Notes: generated by a model from the letters alone, not told the origin. A stretch of 64,000 nucleotides of DNA from Denitromonas halophila (GCF_007625155.1 NZ_VMNK01000004.1:56581-120580); one strand, 5' to 3'; counted from the first letter of the stretch, positions 8,352 to 18,961 are shown. A program made the numbers and translations.

Positions 8352-9562
8352 GCGGGTGTTTCGTCTGAAAACATGGCAGTAATCGGTACGTCGCCGGTCG
8401 CGAGCAGATGGGTGATGCGGCTGTCGATGCGTTTTGCCAGCTCGCCGTCGACTTGCGGGTGGGCGATGCCGGGGCAAAGCGCGAGGTGGCGAACAACGTC
8501 CGACAGGGAAATGTCTTCGGCGCGCTTGGCCAGCAGCCAGGCTTCGTCGTCGGACCGGGCAACCCAGCCAAACTCCCGCATCAGTTCGAGCAGGTTTTCG
8601 CCAACGGCGGTGGGCTGGCGCGCGGCGCGGTACAAATCGTCGGCGCTGACGGTCTCGCCGCGACGCTGGGCGTGGGTGAGCTGCTCGAGCATCATCAAGG
8701 CGCTGTAGGCGGGCGCGCCCGGAAAGTCGGGCAGCGTACGTACGCTCGACGCGTAGGCCGGGAATGTCGCGGCGAGAATGGCGCCGAGCAGGATCACCAC
8801 CCACGATGCGTATAGCCAGAGCAGGAAAATCGGCAGTGTGGCGAAGGTGCCGTAGATCAGCGTATAGCTCGGAAAGCGCGCGAAATACAGACCCAGCGCG
8901 CGTTGCATCAACACAAAGGCCAGCGCCGCCGACATGCCGCCGATGAGTGCGTGCCAGGCATTGACCCGGGTGTTTGGAATGCTGAAGTAGAGAAAGGCGA
9001 ACAGCAGGCCAAGCAGCAAGACAGGCAGCGTGCGGAACACGATGATGCGTAGCCACTGCGGATCGTTGACCAGACCGAGTGAGGTGCTGATCAGATAACT
9101 CGTTGCGGCCAGGCTGGCACCCAGAAACAGCGGGCCAAGCGTCAGTACCACCCAGTAAATGGAAATGCGCGCCATCAGCGGGCGGGATTTGCGCACCCCC
9201 CAGATGGTGTTGAGTACCCCGTCGATGGTGAGCATCAGCATCAGGGCGGTGACAATCAGGAACGCGGTGCCGATCAGCGTCAGATTGGCGGCTTTTTGCG
9301 AGAACTCCAGGGCGTAGGTCGCGACGATCTGGCCAGCTTTTTCGGGCAAGAGGTTCTGCAGCAGAAAATCGCTCAGGGCCTCGCCAAGATGCGAGAAGCC
9401 GGGGAAATTGCTGAACACCGCGATTGTGACCGTGAGCAAGGGCACCAGCGCCAGCAGCGTCGTGAACGTCAGGCTGCCGGCCACTTCCGGGCAGCGCGTA
9501 TCGACAAAACGCTGAATGAGCAGGCGGGCAAAATCCCGAAGATGAATGAAGAGCTTGGGCAA
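8339..9562 (-). CDS. yihY: YihY/BrkB-family (UPF0761) inner membrane protein
   Basis: Polytopic membrane protein of the YihY/virulence factor BrkB family, whose molecular role is not settled. It has 407 residues: a core of about six membrane helices (residues 30-55, 90-120, 135-160, 175-200, 210-235, 240-270) with the conserved FPSYTLIYGTFATLPIFLLW segment, then a soluble winged-helix-like tail of about 120 residues (YSALMMLEQLTHAQRRGE). The longer tail is normal for betaproteobacterial members. It is divergent from wrbA. Confidence 0.85.
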   Translation of the reverse strand: MPKLFIHLRDFARLLIQRFVDTRCPEVAGSLTFTTLLALVPLLTVTIAVFSNFPGFSHLGEALSDFLLQNLLPEKAGQIVATYALEFSQKAANLTLIGTAFLIVTALMLMLTIDGVLNTIWGVRKSRPLMARISIYWVVLTLGPLFLGASLAATSYLISTSLGLVNDPQWLRIIVFRTLPVLLLGLLFAFLYFSIPNTRVNAWHALIGGMSAALAFVLMQRALGLYFARFPSYTLIYGTFATLPIFLLWLYASWVVILLGAILAATFPAYASSVRTLPDFPGAPAYSALMMLEQLTHAQRRGETVSADDLYRAARQPTAVGENLLELMREFGWVARSDDEAWLLAKRAEDISLSDVVRHLALCPGIAHPQVDGELAKRIDSRITHLLATGDVPITAMFSDETPAQSG

Positions 9563-9590
9563 TGCGTTCGGGGCCGGGAGCGGCTTTGGC

Positions 9591-9596
9591 TATAAT
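9591..9596 (+). promoter_or_regulatory. Candidate -10 element upstream of wrbA
   Basis: A perfect TATAAT lies in the 122-base gap between the divergent yihY and wrbA starts. No good -35 is seen at 16-18 bases upstream, so the call rests on the -10 alone. Confidence 0.35.
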
Positions 9597-9609
9597 CGCG
9601 CCATTGTAG

Positions 9610-10637
<1,028 letters not shown>

Positions 10638-10638
10638 G

Positions 10639-10662
10639 CGCCGCCCCGGAGCCGGGGCGGCG
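10639..10662. terminator. GC-rich hairpin between DUF2069 gene and leuA
   Basis: An 11-base-pair stem (CGCCGCCCCGG / CCGGGGCGGCG) with a 2-base spacer lies between two converging genes. No T-run follows on either strand, so it may be a terminator of the L-shaped kind or an mRNA 3' stabiliser. Confidence 0.55.
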
Positions 10663-10674
10663 GTTGAACCCGCC

Positions 10675-12210
10675 TCAGATCTGCGGGTTGAGCTTTTCGA
10701 ACTTGCCGTGCAGCTTGTTCAGTGCGTTGAGGTAAGCCTTGGCCGAGGCCACGATGATGTCGGTGTCGGCGCCCTGGCCGTTCACCACCTTGCCGTCGCG
10801 CGACAGGCGCACGGTGACTTCGCCTTGGGCGTCGGTGCCGGTAGTGATGGCATTGACCGAATACAACAGCAGCTCGGTGCCGCTCTTGGCCACGGTTTCG
10901 ATCGCCTTGAAGGCAGCGTCGACTGGCCCGGAGCCCTCGGCTTCGGCCTGGATTTCCTTTTCGCCCACGTTCAGCGTCAGGCGGGCGGCCGGGGTCTCGC
11001 CGGTTTCGGAGTGGAAGCAGGATGCGACCAGGCGGTAGTGCTCCAGCTCCGGCGTGACGGCCTCGTCGGAGATCAGCGCCTGCAAGTCTTCGTCAAAGAT
11101 CTCGTGTTTCTTGTCCGCCAGTTCCTTGAAGCGGGCAAAGGCGTGGTTGAGGTGTTCTTCGGATTCAATCGCTGCGCCGAGTTCGATCAGGCGGCTACGG
11201 AAGGCGTTGCGGCCGCTGTGCTTGCCCAGCACCAGTTTGTTGGTGCCCCAGCCCACGTCTTCGGCGCGCATGATCTCGTAGGTTTCGCGGTGCTTTAGTA
11301 CGCCGTCCTGGTGGATGCCGGACTCGTGCGAGAAGGCGTTGGCGCCGACGATGGCCTTGTTTGGCTGCACCGGGAAGCCGGTGATGCCCGACACCAGCTT
11401 GGACACTGGCACGATCTGGGTGGTGTCGATGCGCGTGTCACAGGCGTAGACATCGCGCCGCGTGCGCACGGCCATGACCACTTCTTCAAGCGAGGCGTTG
11501 CCCGCGCGTTCGCCGAGGCCATTGATGGTGCATTCGACCTGACGGGCACCGGCGCGCACCGCGGCCAGCGAGTTGGCGACGGCGAGGCCGAGGTCGTTGT
11601 GGCAATGGACTGACCAGACCACCTTGTCGGAATTCGGCACGCGCTCGATCAGGGTGCGGATCGTATCCGCGTACTGCTCGGGCACGTTGTAGCCGACGGT
11701 GTCGGGCACGTTGATGGTGGTGGCGCCGGCCTTGATGACGGCTTCGAAGATGCGACACAGATAGTCGATTTCCGAGCGGCCGGCATCTTCTGCCGAGAAC
11801 TCGATGTCGTCAGTGTATTCGCGCGCCCAGCTGATCGCCTTGACGGCTTGCTCGAGCACCTGGTCGGGGCTCATGCGCAGCTTCTTCTCCATGTGGATCG
11901 GGCTGGTGGCGATAAAGGTGTGGATGCGGCCGCTGGCGGCGGGTTTGATGGCCTCGCCCGAGCGACGAATGTCGTTCTCGTTGGCGCGGGCCAGCGAACA
12001 GATGGTGGAGTCCTTGACGACTTCGGCGATGGCACGCACCGATTCGAAGTCGCCGTTCGATGCGGCCGCAAAGCCGGCTTCGATCACGTTGACCTTCATG
12101 CGCTCGAGCTGACGGGCGATGCGCAGTTTCTCGTCGCGCGTCATCGAGGCGCCGGGGCTTTGCTCACCGTCGCGCAAGGTGGTGTCGAAAATGATCAGTT
12201 GGTCAGTCAT
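10675..12210 (-). CDS. leuA: 2-isopropylmalate synthase
   Basis: First committed step of leucine synthesis: condenses acetyl-CoA with 2-oxoisovalerate. It has 511 residues. The catalytic TIM barrel starts [15 protein letters not shown]; the metal site SVHCHNDLG and GLGERAGN follow, and the C-terminal LeuA-dimer regulatory domain (about 385-511), which binds leucine for feedback inhibition, is intact. AGGAG precedes the ATG. The roughly 235-base region upstream has its own promoter and a short leucine-containing ORF. The ilv genes lie on the same strand 2-5 kb upstream, so branched-chain synthesis is clustered here. Confidence 0.96.
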   Translation of the reverse strand: MTDQLIIFDTTLRDGEQSPGASMTRDEKLRIARQLERMKVNVIEAGFAAASNGDFESVRAIAEVVKDSTICSLARANENDIRRSGEAIKPAASGRIHTFIATSPIHMEKKLRMSPDQVLEQAVKAISWAREYTDDIEFSAEDAGRSEIDYLCRIFEAVIKAGATTINVPDTVGYNVPEQYADTIRTLIERVPNSDKVVWSVHCHNDLGLAVANSLAAVRAGARQVECTINGLGERAGNASLEEVVMAVRTRRDVYACDTRIDTTQIVPVSKLVSGITGFPVQPNKAIVGANAFSHESGIHQDGVLKHRETYEIMRAEDVGWGTNKLVLGKHSGRNAFRSRLIELGAAIESEEHLNHAFARFKELADKKHEIFDEDLQALISDEAVTPELEHYRLVASCFHSETGETPAARLTLNVGEKEIQAEAEGSGPVDAAFKAIETVAKSGTELLLYSVNAITTGTDAQGEVTVRLSRDGKVVNGQGADTDIIVASAKAYLNALNKLHGKFEKLNPQI

Positions 12211-12307
12211 GGTCGGCTCCTGTCGGGTTCCGAAGTTCGGGATTCAGGGTGTCGCCCGCCGGTGAGGGCGAGGCGAAAAGCGTGTTGGCGGGAGGTGTTT
12301 GTAATGA

Positions 12308-12403
12308 TCAGCGCGCGGGGCGCAGCAGCGGGCCGAGCGGCCACGGCGCGAGCGGGGACGCATCGCGCGAATAGGTGTCAAAGGGCGGCTCGAAGGCGGG
12401 CAT
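12308..12403 (-). CDS. Possible 31-residue leader peptide upstream of leuA
   Basis: A short ORF from an ATG at 12403 to a TGA at 12310-12308 encodes 31 residues. Its second half is Pro/Leu-rich (SPLAPWPLGPLLRPAR), with five leucines in the last 15 codons. The ATG lies only seven bases downstream of a good -10 element, so the transcript would be nearly leaderless. Position (98 bases before leuA) and composition fit a leucine-sensing leader, but no clear terminator/antiterminator pair with a U-run was found. Another frame also encodes an Arg/Cys-rich peptide here, so the coding call is tentative. Confidence 0.4.
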   Translation of the reverse strand: MPAFEPPFDTYSRDASPLAPWPLGPLLRPAR

Positions 12404-12410
12404 GTCCTTG

Positions 12411-12440
12411 AATATAGGCCAGTTGCGCGTGATCTGACAA
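12411..12440 (-). promoter_or_regulatory. Candidate leuA promoter
   Basis: On the minus strand TTGTCA (12440-12435) and TATATT (12416-12411) are 18 bases apart. The expected start site is at 12403-12404, on the ATG of the short leader ORF. The promoter begins only a few bases after the pssA stop. Confidence 0.55.
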
Positions 12441-12445
12441 CCGGC

Positions 12446-13219
12446 TTATGAGGCGGGTGGCTCGTGGCCGGGAATTTTCTTCCCGAAGCGGTGCATGACG
12501 AACAGCACATAGCCTGATGCGGCGTAGATCAGGAACAGCAGAAACAGCACCGAGGCGGGATCGAGCGAGATCAGCGCAAAGCCGAGCATGATCGCCAGCA
12601 CCGCAAAAAACGGCACCCGGCGGCGCAGGTTGAACTCTTTGCCGCTGAAATACAGCACGTTGCTGACCATGGTCAGGCCGCCAAAGATGGTGAAGAAACA
12701 CACCACCCAGCGCAGGTCCGGCCCGCTAAAGCCGTTGTCGATGCCGACCCACACGAGGCCGGCGATGAGTGCGGCGGCGGCCGGGCTGGGCAGGCCCTGG
12801 AAGTAGCGCTTGTCGACCACGTCGATGTTGGTGTTGAAGCGTGCCAGGCGCAGGGCGGCGCCGGCGCAATAGATGAAGGCGGCGATCCATCCCAGTTTGC
12901 CCATGCCGCGCAGCGCCCATTCGTAGGCCACCAGTGCCGGGGCAGCGCCGAAGGAGACCATGTCGGACAGCGAGTCGTACTCAGCGCCAAAGGCACTTTG
13001 CGTATGGGTGAGGCGGGCGATGCGGCCATCGAGGCCGTCGAGGATCATGGCGATGAAGATCGCCACGGCGGCGTGCTCGAAGCGATCGTTCATGGCCTGG
13101 ACGATGGCGTAGAAACCCGCGAACAGAGCCGCGGTGGTGAACAGGTTGGGAAGAATGTAGATGCCGCGGCGACGCTTTTCGGGGTCGAAGAGGGGTTTGC
13201 GCGGAGGCACGTCGGCCAT
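12446..13219 (-). CDS. pssA: CDP-diacylglycerol-serine O-phosphatidyltransferase
   Basis: Makes phosphatidylserine from CDP-diacylglycerol and serine at the inner membrane; Psd then decarboxylates it. It has 257 residues from the ATG at 13219 (MADVPPRKPLFDPEKRRRG; AAGG about 8 bases upstream). The CDP-alcohol phosphatidyltransferase signature is complete: DGRIAR, then G, D and D at the usual spacing (ending YDSLSDMVSFG). Several membrane helices fill residues 30-245. It lies 90 bases downstream of psd, so both phosphatidylethanolamine steps are together. Confidence 0.95.
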   Translation of the reverse strand: MADVPPRKPLFDPEKRRRGIYILPNLFTTAALFAGFYAIVQAMNDRFEHAAVAIFIAMILDGLDGRIARLTHTQSAFGAEYDSLSDMVSFGAAPALVAYEWALRGMGKLGWIAAFIYCAGAALRLARFNTNIDVVDKRYFQGLPSPAAAALIAGLVWVGIDNGFSGPDLRWVVCFFTIFGGLTMVSNVLYFSGKEFNLRRRVPFFAVLAIMLGFALISLDPASVLFLLFLIYAASGYVLFVMHRFGKKIPGHEPPAS

Positions 13220-13273
13220 GGTGAAACCTTTGAAAACGCCCGCCGAGTGGGGCAATGAGCCCGATTCTACCCC

Positions 13274-13303
13274 ACCTCGCCACCCCGTGCGGGGTCGCGA
13301 GGT
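13274..13303 (-). other. Strong intercistronic hairpin between psd and pssA
   Basis: Stem halves ACCTCGC/GCGAGGT and CCCC/GGGG are stacked around a 2x2 internal loop and a GTGC loop. No U-run follows on the minus strand, so it is more likely a processing or attenuation structure than a full terminator. Confidence 0.5.
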
Positions 13304-13309
13304 GCGGAG

Positions 13310-13957
13310 TCAGGGCAGTTTGGCGACGATGCTGGCCGAGGCGAGTACCTTGTCGCCAATGGTGACGCTGGCCTTGCTGCCGATCGGCAGATAGAGGTCG
13401 ACACGCGAACCAAAACGGATGAAGCCATAGCGCTCGCCGCGTTGCAGGGTGTCGCCCTCACGGGTGTAGCAAAGAATGCGGCGTGCGGCGAGCCCGGCGA
13501 TCTGCACGCAGGTGATGTCGTCACCGTCGGCGGTGTGCAGCCACATCGCGTTGCGCTCGTTTTCGCCTGATGCTTTGTCCAGCGCGGCGCTGAAGAAGCG
13601 CCCCGGGTGATACCACAGTTGCTTGACCTCGCCGCTGACCGGACTGCGGTTGGAATGGGCGTTGAAGATGTTCATGTAAATGCTGATCTTCAGGCTGTCG
13701 CGGTCGAGATAGGGGTCGCGTGCGCGCTCGATGGCGATGATGCGCCCGTCGGCCGGCGAGAGCACCTGGCGGGCGCCGGCCGGAATGGTGCGCGGTGGAT
13801 CGCGGAAAAACTGCAGCACGATCAGGAACAGAACCCAGAAGGGCAGGGCCAGAAACCAGCCGGCCACGCTGTTGACGAGCAAGGCCAGGGCGAGGGCGAT
13901 GCCGATGAACGGCCAGCCTTCGCGCGCGATGACGGGGTGCGGATATAGATTGGACAT
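13310..13957 (-). CDS. psd: Phosphatidylserine decarboxylase, archaeal-type short form
   Basis: Pyruvoyl-dependent enzyme converting phosphatidylserine to phosphatidylethanolamine. Its 215 residues are the short 'archaeal-type' class common in alpha- and betaproteobacteria. An N-terminal hairpin of two membrane helices (about 15-48) is followed by [16 protein letters not shown], and [11 protein letters not shown]. The Gly-Ser self-cleavage site is in [11 protein letters not shown] near residue 187, giving the beta chain and the pyruvoyl alpha chain. It lies downstream of ilvC behind a strong terminator, so it probably has its own promoter. Confidence 0.93.
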   Translation of the reverse strand: MSNLYPHPVIAREGWPFIGIALALALLVNSVAGWFLALPFWVLFLIVLQFFRDPPRTIPAGARQVLSPADGRIIAIERARDPYLDRDSLKISIYMNIFNAHSNRSPVSGEVKQLWYHPGRFFSAALDKASGENERNAMWLHTADGDDITCVQIAGLAARRILCYTREGDTLQRGERYGFIRFGSRVDLYLPIGSKASVTIGDKVLASASIVAKLP

Positions 13958-13973
13958 GAGCAGCGCTCCAATG

Positions 13974-14016
13974 AAAACGGGCCGGAATCCGCCGTGTGGA
14001 GGATTCCGGCCCGGTC
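13974..14016 (-). terminator. Terminator of the ilvBNC operon
   Basis: A perfect 13-base-pair stem (13978-13990 with 14001-14013, CGGGCCGGAATCC and its complement) has a 10-base loop. It is followed on the minus strand by GTTTTC and begins 18 bases after the ilvC stop. Confidence 0.85.
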
Positions 14017-14031
14017 AAGCGGCGAACAGGT

Positions 14032-15135
<1,104 letters not shown>

Positions 15136-15141
15136 TCAGGG

Positions 15142-15633
15142 TCAGAGCTTCAGGATGCGGTCGCCGCGGCCAATGCCGACAATACCGGAGCGTACCGTTT
15201 CCAGAATCAGGGCGTTATCGATGGCGCCGATAAACGAATCGAGCTTGGTCTGGTTGCCGGTCAATTCAATGATGTAGCTGGAGTCGGTGGCGTCGATGAT
15301 GCGACCGCGGAAGATGTCCGCCATGCGCTTCATTTCTTCCCGATCCTTGCCGGTGGCACGCACCTTGATCAGCATGAGCTCGCGCTCGACGTGGGCTGAC
15401 TCGGAGATGTCGACCACCTTGACCACGTCCACCAGCTTGTTCAGCTGCTTGGTGATCTGCTCGATGATGTCGTCCGAGCCGGAGGTGACGATGGTCATGC
15501 GCGACAGCGAGGCATCCTCGGTGGGCGCAACGGTGAGCGACTCGATGTTGTAGCCGCGTGCCGAGAACAGGCCGGAAACCCGTGACAGGGCGCCCGATTC
15601 GTTCTCGATCAACAGTGCGATGACGTGACGCAT
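15142..15633 (-). CDS. ilvN: Acetolactate synthase small (regulatory) subunit
   Basis: ACT-domain subunit that stimulates the large subunit and confers valine inhibition. It has 163 residues (called ilvH in enterics for this length) from the ATG at 15633, beginning MRHVIALLIENESGALSRV, with GAGGGA upstream. An N-terminal ACT domain (1-75) is followed by the C-terminal ALS_ss domain ending GIGRGDRILKL. The open frame extends 47 codons upstream but without family similarity. The gap to ilvB is 147 bases. Confidence 0.96.
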   Translation of the reverse strand: MRHVIALLIENESGALSRVSGLFSARGYNIESLTVAPTEDASLSRMTIVTSGSDDIIEQITKQLNKLVDVVKVVDISESAHVERELMLIKVRATGKDREEMKRMADIFRGRIIDATDSSYIIELTGNQTKLDSFIGAIDNALILETVRSGIVGIGRGDRILKL

Positions 15634-15780
15634 GGTGTTCCCTCGTTGGGAGAGTGTTGAAGAGCCGCTTGTGTTGCCGTACGGATTGCCGGAGGCCGGC
15701 ATCCGCTGTCGCTGGCACCGGTGAGCGCCGACGACGGCCCGACATCGGTGAATGCCGGGCCCCGCATCAATCAAGCCGCG

Positions 15781-17490
15781 TTACAGATCCTCGGCCGACA
15801 GAATCATCTCGGTCAGCCCCTTGCCGCCCTGAACCATCGGATAGACGTTTTCGGTCTGGTCGATCTGGAAGTCCAGGAAGACGAGGTCGTTCTTGCGTGA
15901 GAAAGCTTCGCGCAGCGCGCCTTCGACGTCGGCCGGGCGATCGACCCGGATGCCGATGTGACCGTAGGCTTCGGCCAGCTTGGCAAAGTCGGGCAGCGAA
16001 TCCATGTAGGACTCGGAGTAGCGACCACCATGGAACAGTTCCTGCCACTGGCGCACCATGCCCAGATAGCGGTTGTTCAGGTTGCAGATCTTGATCGGCA
16101 GGCGGAACTGCTTGCAGGTCGACAGCTCCTGGATGTTCATCTGGATCGAGGCTTCGCCGGTCACGCAGGCGACCTGCGCGTCGGGGTGGGCCAGCTGGGC
16201 GCCCATGGCGTAGGGCATGCCGACGCCCATCGTGCCCAGACCGCCGGAGTTGAGCCAGCGGCGCGGCTTGTCGAATTTGTAGTACTGGGCGGCCCACATC
16301 TGGTGCTGGCCGACGTCGGAGGTGATGAAGGCGTCGCCGCCGGTCACTTCCCACAGTTTTTCGACCACGTACTGCGGCTTGATGATCTCGTCCGAGTTCT
16401 TGTACTTCATGCAGTCACGGCTGCGCCACTCGTCGATCTGGCGCCACCAGGTGGCCAGCGACGCGGTGTCCTGCTCGTGCTTGCTCTCGTCGAGCAGACG
16501 GGCGAGCTCTTCGAGCACTTCCTTGACGTCGCCGACGATGGGCACGTCAACCTTCACGCGTTTGGAGATCGATGAGGGATCGATATCGATGTGGATGATC
16601 TTGCGCGGCTCGGCGGCGAAGTGGTTGGGGTCGCCGATCACGCGGTCATCGAAGCGGGCGCCGACGGCCAGCAGCACGTCGGAGAAGTGCATCGACATGT
16701 TGGCTTCGTAGGTGCCGTGCATGCCCGGCATGCCGAGGTATTGCTTGTCGGTGGCGGGGTAACCGCCCAGGCCCATCAGCGTGTTGGTGATCGGCATGCC
16801 CAGCTTGCGCACCAGCTTGGTCAGCGGCGCAGCGGCATCGGACAGGATCACGCCACCACCGGTGTAGATCATCGGGCGCTTGGCTTCGAGCAGCAGCTTG
16901 AGGGCTTTCTTGATCTGGCCCTGATGGCCTTTGACCACCGGGTTGTACGAGCGCATCTCGACCGACTTCGGGTAGTGATACTCGGCGCTCTGGGCGGAGA
17001 CATCCTTGGGGATGTCCACCAGCACCGGGCCTGGACGGCCGGTCTTGGCCAGATGGAAGGCCTTTTTGATGGTCGAGGCGATATCGGCCGCGTCCTTGAC
17101 CAGGAAGTTGTGTTTGACACAGGGGCGGGTAATGCCCACGGTGTCCACTTCCTGGAAGGCGTCCTGGCCGATCGCGGCGGTCGGCACCTGGCCGCTGATG
17201 ATCACCATCGGAATCGAGTCGCAGTAGGCCGTGGCGATGCCGGTGACGGCGTTGGTCGCCCCCGGGCCGGAGGTCACCAGCGCGACGCCGACGGTCTCGG
17301 TCGAGCGGGCGTAGGCGTCGGCCGCGTGAATGGCAGCCTGCTCGTGGCGTACCAGGACGTGACGTACCTTTTCTTGTTGGAACAGCGCGTCATAAATAAA
17401 AAGCACTGCACCGCCAGGATAGCCGAACACATAGTCGACCTTTTCTTCCTGCAGGCACCTGATTACAATTTCCGCCCCAGTCAAGACCAT
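15781..17490 (-). CDS. ilvB: Acetolactate synthase large (catalytic) subunit
   Basis: ThDP- and FAD-dependent enzyme forming acetolactate or acetohydroxybutyrate; it resembles IlvI most. It has 569 residues from the ATG at 17490 (MVLTGAEIVIRCLQEEKVD), with AGGGG upstream. Catalytic Glu is in VRHEQAA; TSGPGATN, the FAD segment VGARFDDRV and NLNNRYLGMV follow. The ThDP/metal motif, usually GDG or GEG followed by SIQM, reads GEASIQMN here (codons at 16158-16150). First gene of ilvB-ilvN-ilvC, with a clear promoter upstream. Confidence 0.96.
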   Translation of the reverse strand: MVLTGAEIVIRCLQEEKVDYVFGYPGGAVLFIYDALFQQEKVRHVLVRHEQAAIHAADAYARSTETVGVALVTSGPGATNAVTGIATAYCDSIPMVIISGQVPTAAIGQDAFQEVDTVGITRPCVKHNFLVKDAADIASTIKKAFHLAKTGRPGPVLVDIPKDVSAQSAEYHYPKSVEMRSYNPVVKGHQGQIKKALKLLLEAKRPMIYTGGGVILSDAAAPLTKLVRKLGMPITNTLMGLGGYPATDKQYLGMPGMHGTYEANMSMHFSDVLLAVGARFDDRVIGDPNHFAAEPRKIIHIDIDPSSISKRVKVDVPIVGDVKEVLEELARLLDESKHEQDTASLATWWRQIDEWRSRDCMKYKNSDEIIKPQYVVEKLWEVTGGDAFITSDVGQHQMWAAQYYKFDKPRRWLNSGGLGTMGVGMPYAMGAQLAHPDAQVACVTGEASIQMNIQELSTCKQFRLPIKICNLNNRYLGMVRQWQELFHGGRYSESYMDSLPDFAKLAEAYGHIGIRVDRPADVEGALREAFSRKNDLVFLDFQIDQTENVYPMVQGGKGLTEMILSAEDL

Positions 17491-17530
17491 TACTGCCCCT
17501 AATTCTCTGTATTTGCGTGGGAAACCCGTA

Positions 17531-17559
17531 ACAGTACGCATCGGGTTGAGGCAGGTCAA
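17531..17559 (-). promoter_or_regulatory. Promoter of the ilvBNC operon
   Basis: On the minus strand TTGACC (17559-17554) and TACTGT (17536-17531) are 17 bases apart, placing the start site about 33 bases before the ilvB ATG. This leader is too short to encode an attenuator peptide. Confidence 0.6.
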
Positions 17560-17616
17560 GCCTATCTTGTGCGTAGCACAACGCGCTGAAAAGCCATGGC
17601 GCAGTGAGGATTCCCC

Positions 17617-18183
17617 CTGGATTCAGCGACTCAACTGAACGTTTTTCTGGCCAGCGTCGAACGCCACGCCTTTCGGCATGCGATGCTCGCGCTGCGTAAC
17701 GAGGCGGGAGCGCTCGATGCGGTCCAGGAAGCAATGATGCGGCTGGCGACCAAATACGCCGATCGCGGCGCCGACGAATGGCCGCCCCTGTTCCAGCGCA
17801 TCCTGCAAAACGTGATCCGCGACATGCTGCGTCGGCAGAAGGTGCGGCAGCTGTGGGTGTCGATGTGGTCGGGCTTTGGCGGCAAGGATGCCGAGGAGGC
17901 AGATGACCCGCTCGATACCCTGGTGGCCGCCGATGACAGCAATTTCAATCTCTCGCCGGAAACCCTGGTCGGGCGGGAGGAGACCCTGGCGCTGATCGAG
18001 GCCGAACTGGCGCGTTTGCCAACACGTCAACGTGAGGCATTCTTGCTGCGTTACTGGGAAGATATGAGTACGGCAGAGACCGCAGCCGCGATGGGCTGCT
18101 CCGAGGGCAGTGTGAAAACCCATTGTTCCCGTGCAACCCACACCCTGGCGGCGGCACTCCGGGCAAAAGGAATCAGCTTATGA
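17617..18183 (+). CDS. RNA polymerase sigma factor (ECF-like), probable CTG start
   Basis: Sigma-70-family regulator with region 2 near the N-terminus (FLASVERHAFRHAMLALRNE, then LDAVQEAMMRLA) and region 4 at the C-terminus (LPTRQREAFLLRYWEDMS, GCSEGSVKTHCSRA). In-frame sequence with clear homology extends 22 codons upstream of the first ATG (17683) to a TGA at 17605. In that stretch there is no ATG, GTG or TTG. A CTG at 17617 has GAGGA six bases upstream and gives the family length of 188 residues starting (M)DSATQLNVF. It heads an overlapping operon with DUF3619, DUF3106 and RDD genes. Its stop overlaps the next start (ATGA). Confidence 0.85.
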   Translation: MDSATQLNVFLASVERHAFRHAMLALRNEAGALDAVQEAMMRLATKYADRGADEWPPLFQRILQNVIRDMLRRQKVRQLWVSMWSGFGGKDAEEADDPLDTLVAADDSNFNLSPETLVGREETLALIEAELARLPTRQREAFLLRYWEDMSTAETAAAMGCSEGSVKTHCSRATHTLAAALRAKGISL

Positions 18184-18566
18184 ACGACGAAACGAGCGAA
18201 GCACGGCTGGGCCGGCGCATTGGCGGCCTGCTCAGTCAGCGCAATGCGCAGCTCGGGCCGGACACCCGCGCCGCGCTGGCCGACGCACGTCGGCAGGCGG
18301 TGGCGGCGGCCAGCGAACGGCATTTCGGCGGTTTTCGTGTACCGCGGACCGGGATGTCCTGGTGGGCCGGCGCCAAGCCGGCGGCGGCAGCCGTGCTGGT
18401 GTTGGGCCTGCTGTTTGCCGGAGACTATGTGAATACGGCGCGGACGCAGGCGGTGCAGGGCGAGGTGGAAACCGCGCTGCTCGCTGACGATCTTCCAATT
18501 GACGCCTATCTTGATCAAGGATTTCGTGCATGGCTGTTGGCCGAATCGTCCTCTTCGCGTTCCTGA
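18180..18566 (+). CDS. DUF3619 single-pass membrane protein, possible anti-sigma partner
   Basis: A 128-residue protein. Residues 1-55 are cytoplasmic and hydrophilic (RLGRRIGGLLSQRNAQLGPD), a membrane helix spans about 62-82 (AKPAAAAVLVLGLLFAGDYV), and the tail is acidic and periplasmic (ADDLPIDAYLDQGFRAWL). This is the DUF3619 layout. An anti-sigma function is often suspected because the gene follows a sigma factor gene; no ZAS zinc motif is present. The ATG overlaps the sigma stop by four bases. The 3' end overlaps the next gene by 37 bases. Confidence 0.8.
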   Translation: MNDETSEARLGRRIGGLLSQRNAQLGPDTRAALADARRQAVAAASERHFGGFRVPRTGMSWWAGAKPAAAAVLVLGLLFAGDYVNTARTQAVQGEVETALLADDLPIDAYLDQGFRAWLLAESSSSRS

Positions 18567-18961
18567 GCGCGTTCACTTCGCTGGCCCTGGCGGGCAACGA
18601 GTGGCGAGAACTCAGCCGCGAGCAGCAACGCGCGCTGTCGCCGCTGGCCGGACAATGGCAGTCACTGGATGCCAGGTCGAGAGACCGCTGGCTGCGCATG
18701 ACCGACCGGTTCGACCAGCTCACCCCGGAGGAGCAGTCCCGTGTGCAGGGGCGCATGCGTAACTGGTCGAGTCTGTCGCCCAAGGAGCGGGCCCACGCGG
18801 TGGATCAATATCGCGCCTTGCGCCGTATCCCGCCCGAACAACGCGAGGCGCTGCAACAGCGCTGGCAGGAATACCAGGAGCTGTCGCCCGAAGCGCGCGA
18901 GCGCGCCCGTAAAGACTCACGCAAAGACCGTAATTCGAAGAAAGACAAGGACCGCAATTGA
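18530..18961 (+). CDS. DUF3106 exported protein
   Basis: A 143-residue protein with a signal peptide (MAVGRIVLFAFLSAFTSLALA, too long to be a membrane anchor alone). The body is helical and repetitive, made of short units such as LSREQQRALSPLAGQW, LTPEEQSRVQGRM, LSPKERAHAV and IPPEQREALQQRW; these W/L-spaced repeats define DUF3106. The tail is a very basic Lys/Arg/Asp stretch. Location is probably periplasmic. The start lies within the DUF3619 gene in another frame. The periodic Arg/Gln/Glu helices resemble envelope-stress proteins of the CpxP/Spy type, but this is only a resemblance. Confidence 0.8.
   Translation: MAVGRIVLFAFLSAFTSLALAGNEWRELSREQQRALSPLAGQWQSLDARSRDRWLRMTDRFDQLTPEEQSRVQGRMRNWSSLSPKERAHAVDQYRALRRIPPEQREALQQRWQEYQELSPEARERARKDSRKDRNSKKDKDRN

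Noticed and set aside
12244..12510. 88-residue Arg/Cys-rich ORF upstream of leuA in another frame
   Set aside because: It runs out of pssA in the wrong frame and has no start signals; the 31-codon ORF aligned with the promoter is the better candidate.
13310..13957. Loss of the self-cleavage motif in phosphatidylserine decarboxylase (no LGST)
   Set aside because: The short archaeal-type enzymes normally have GS within FGSRVD-like sequence, which is intact here.
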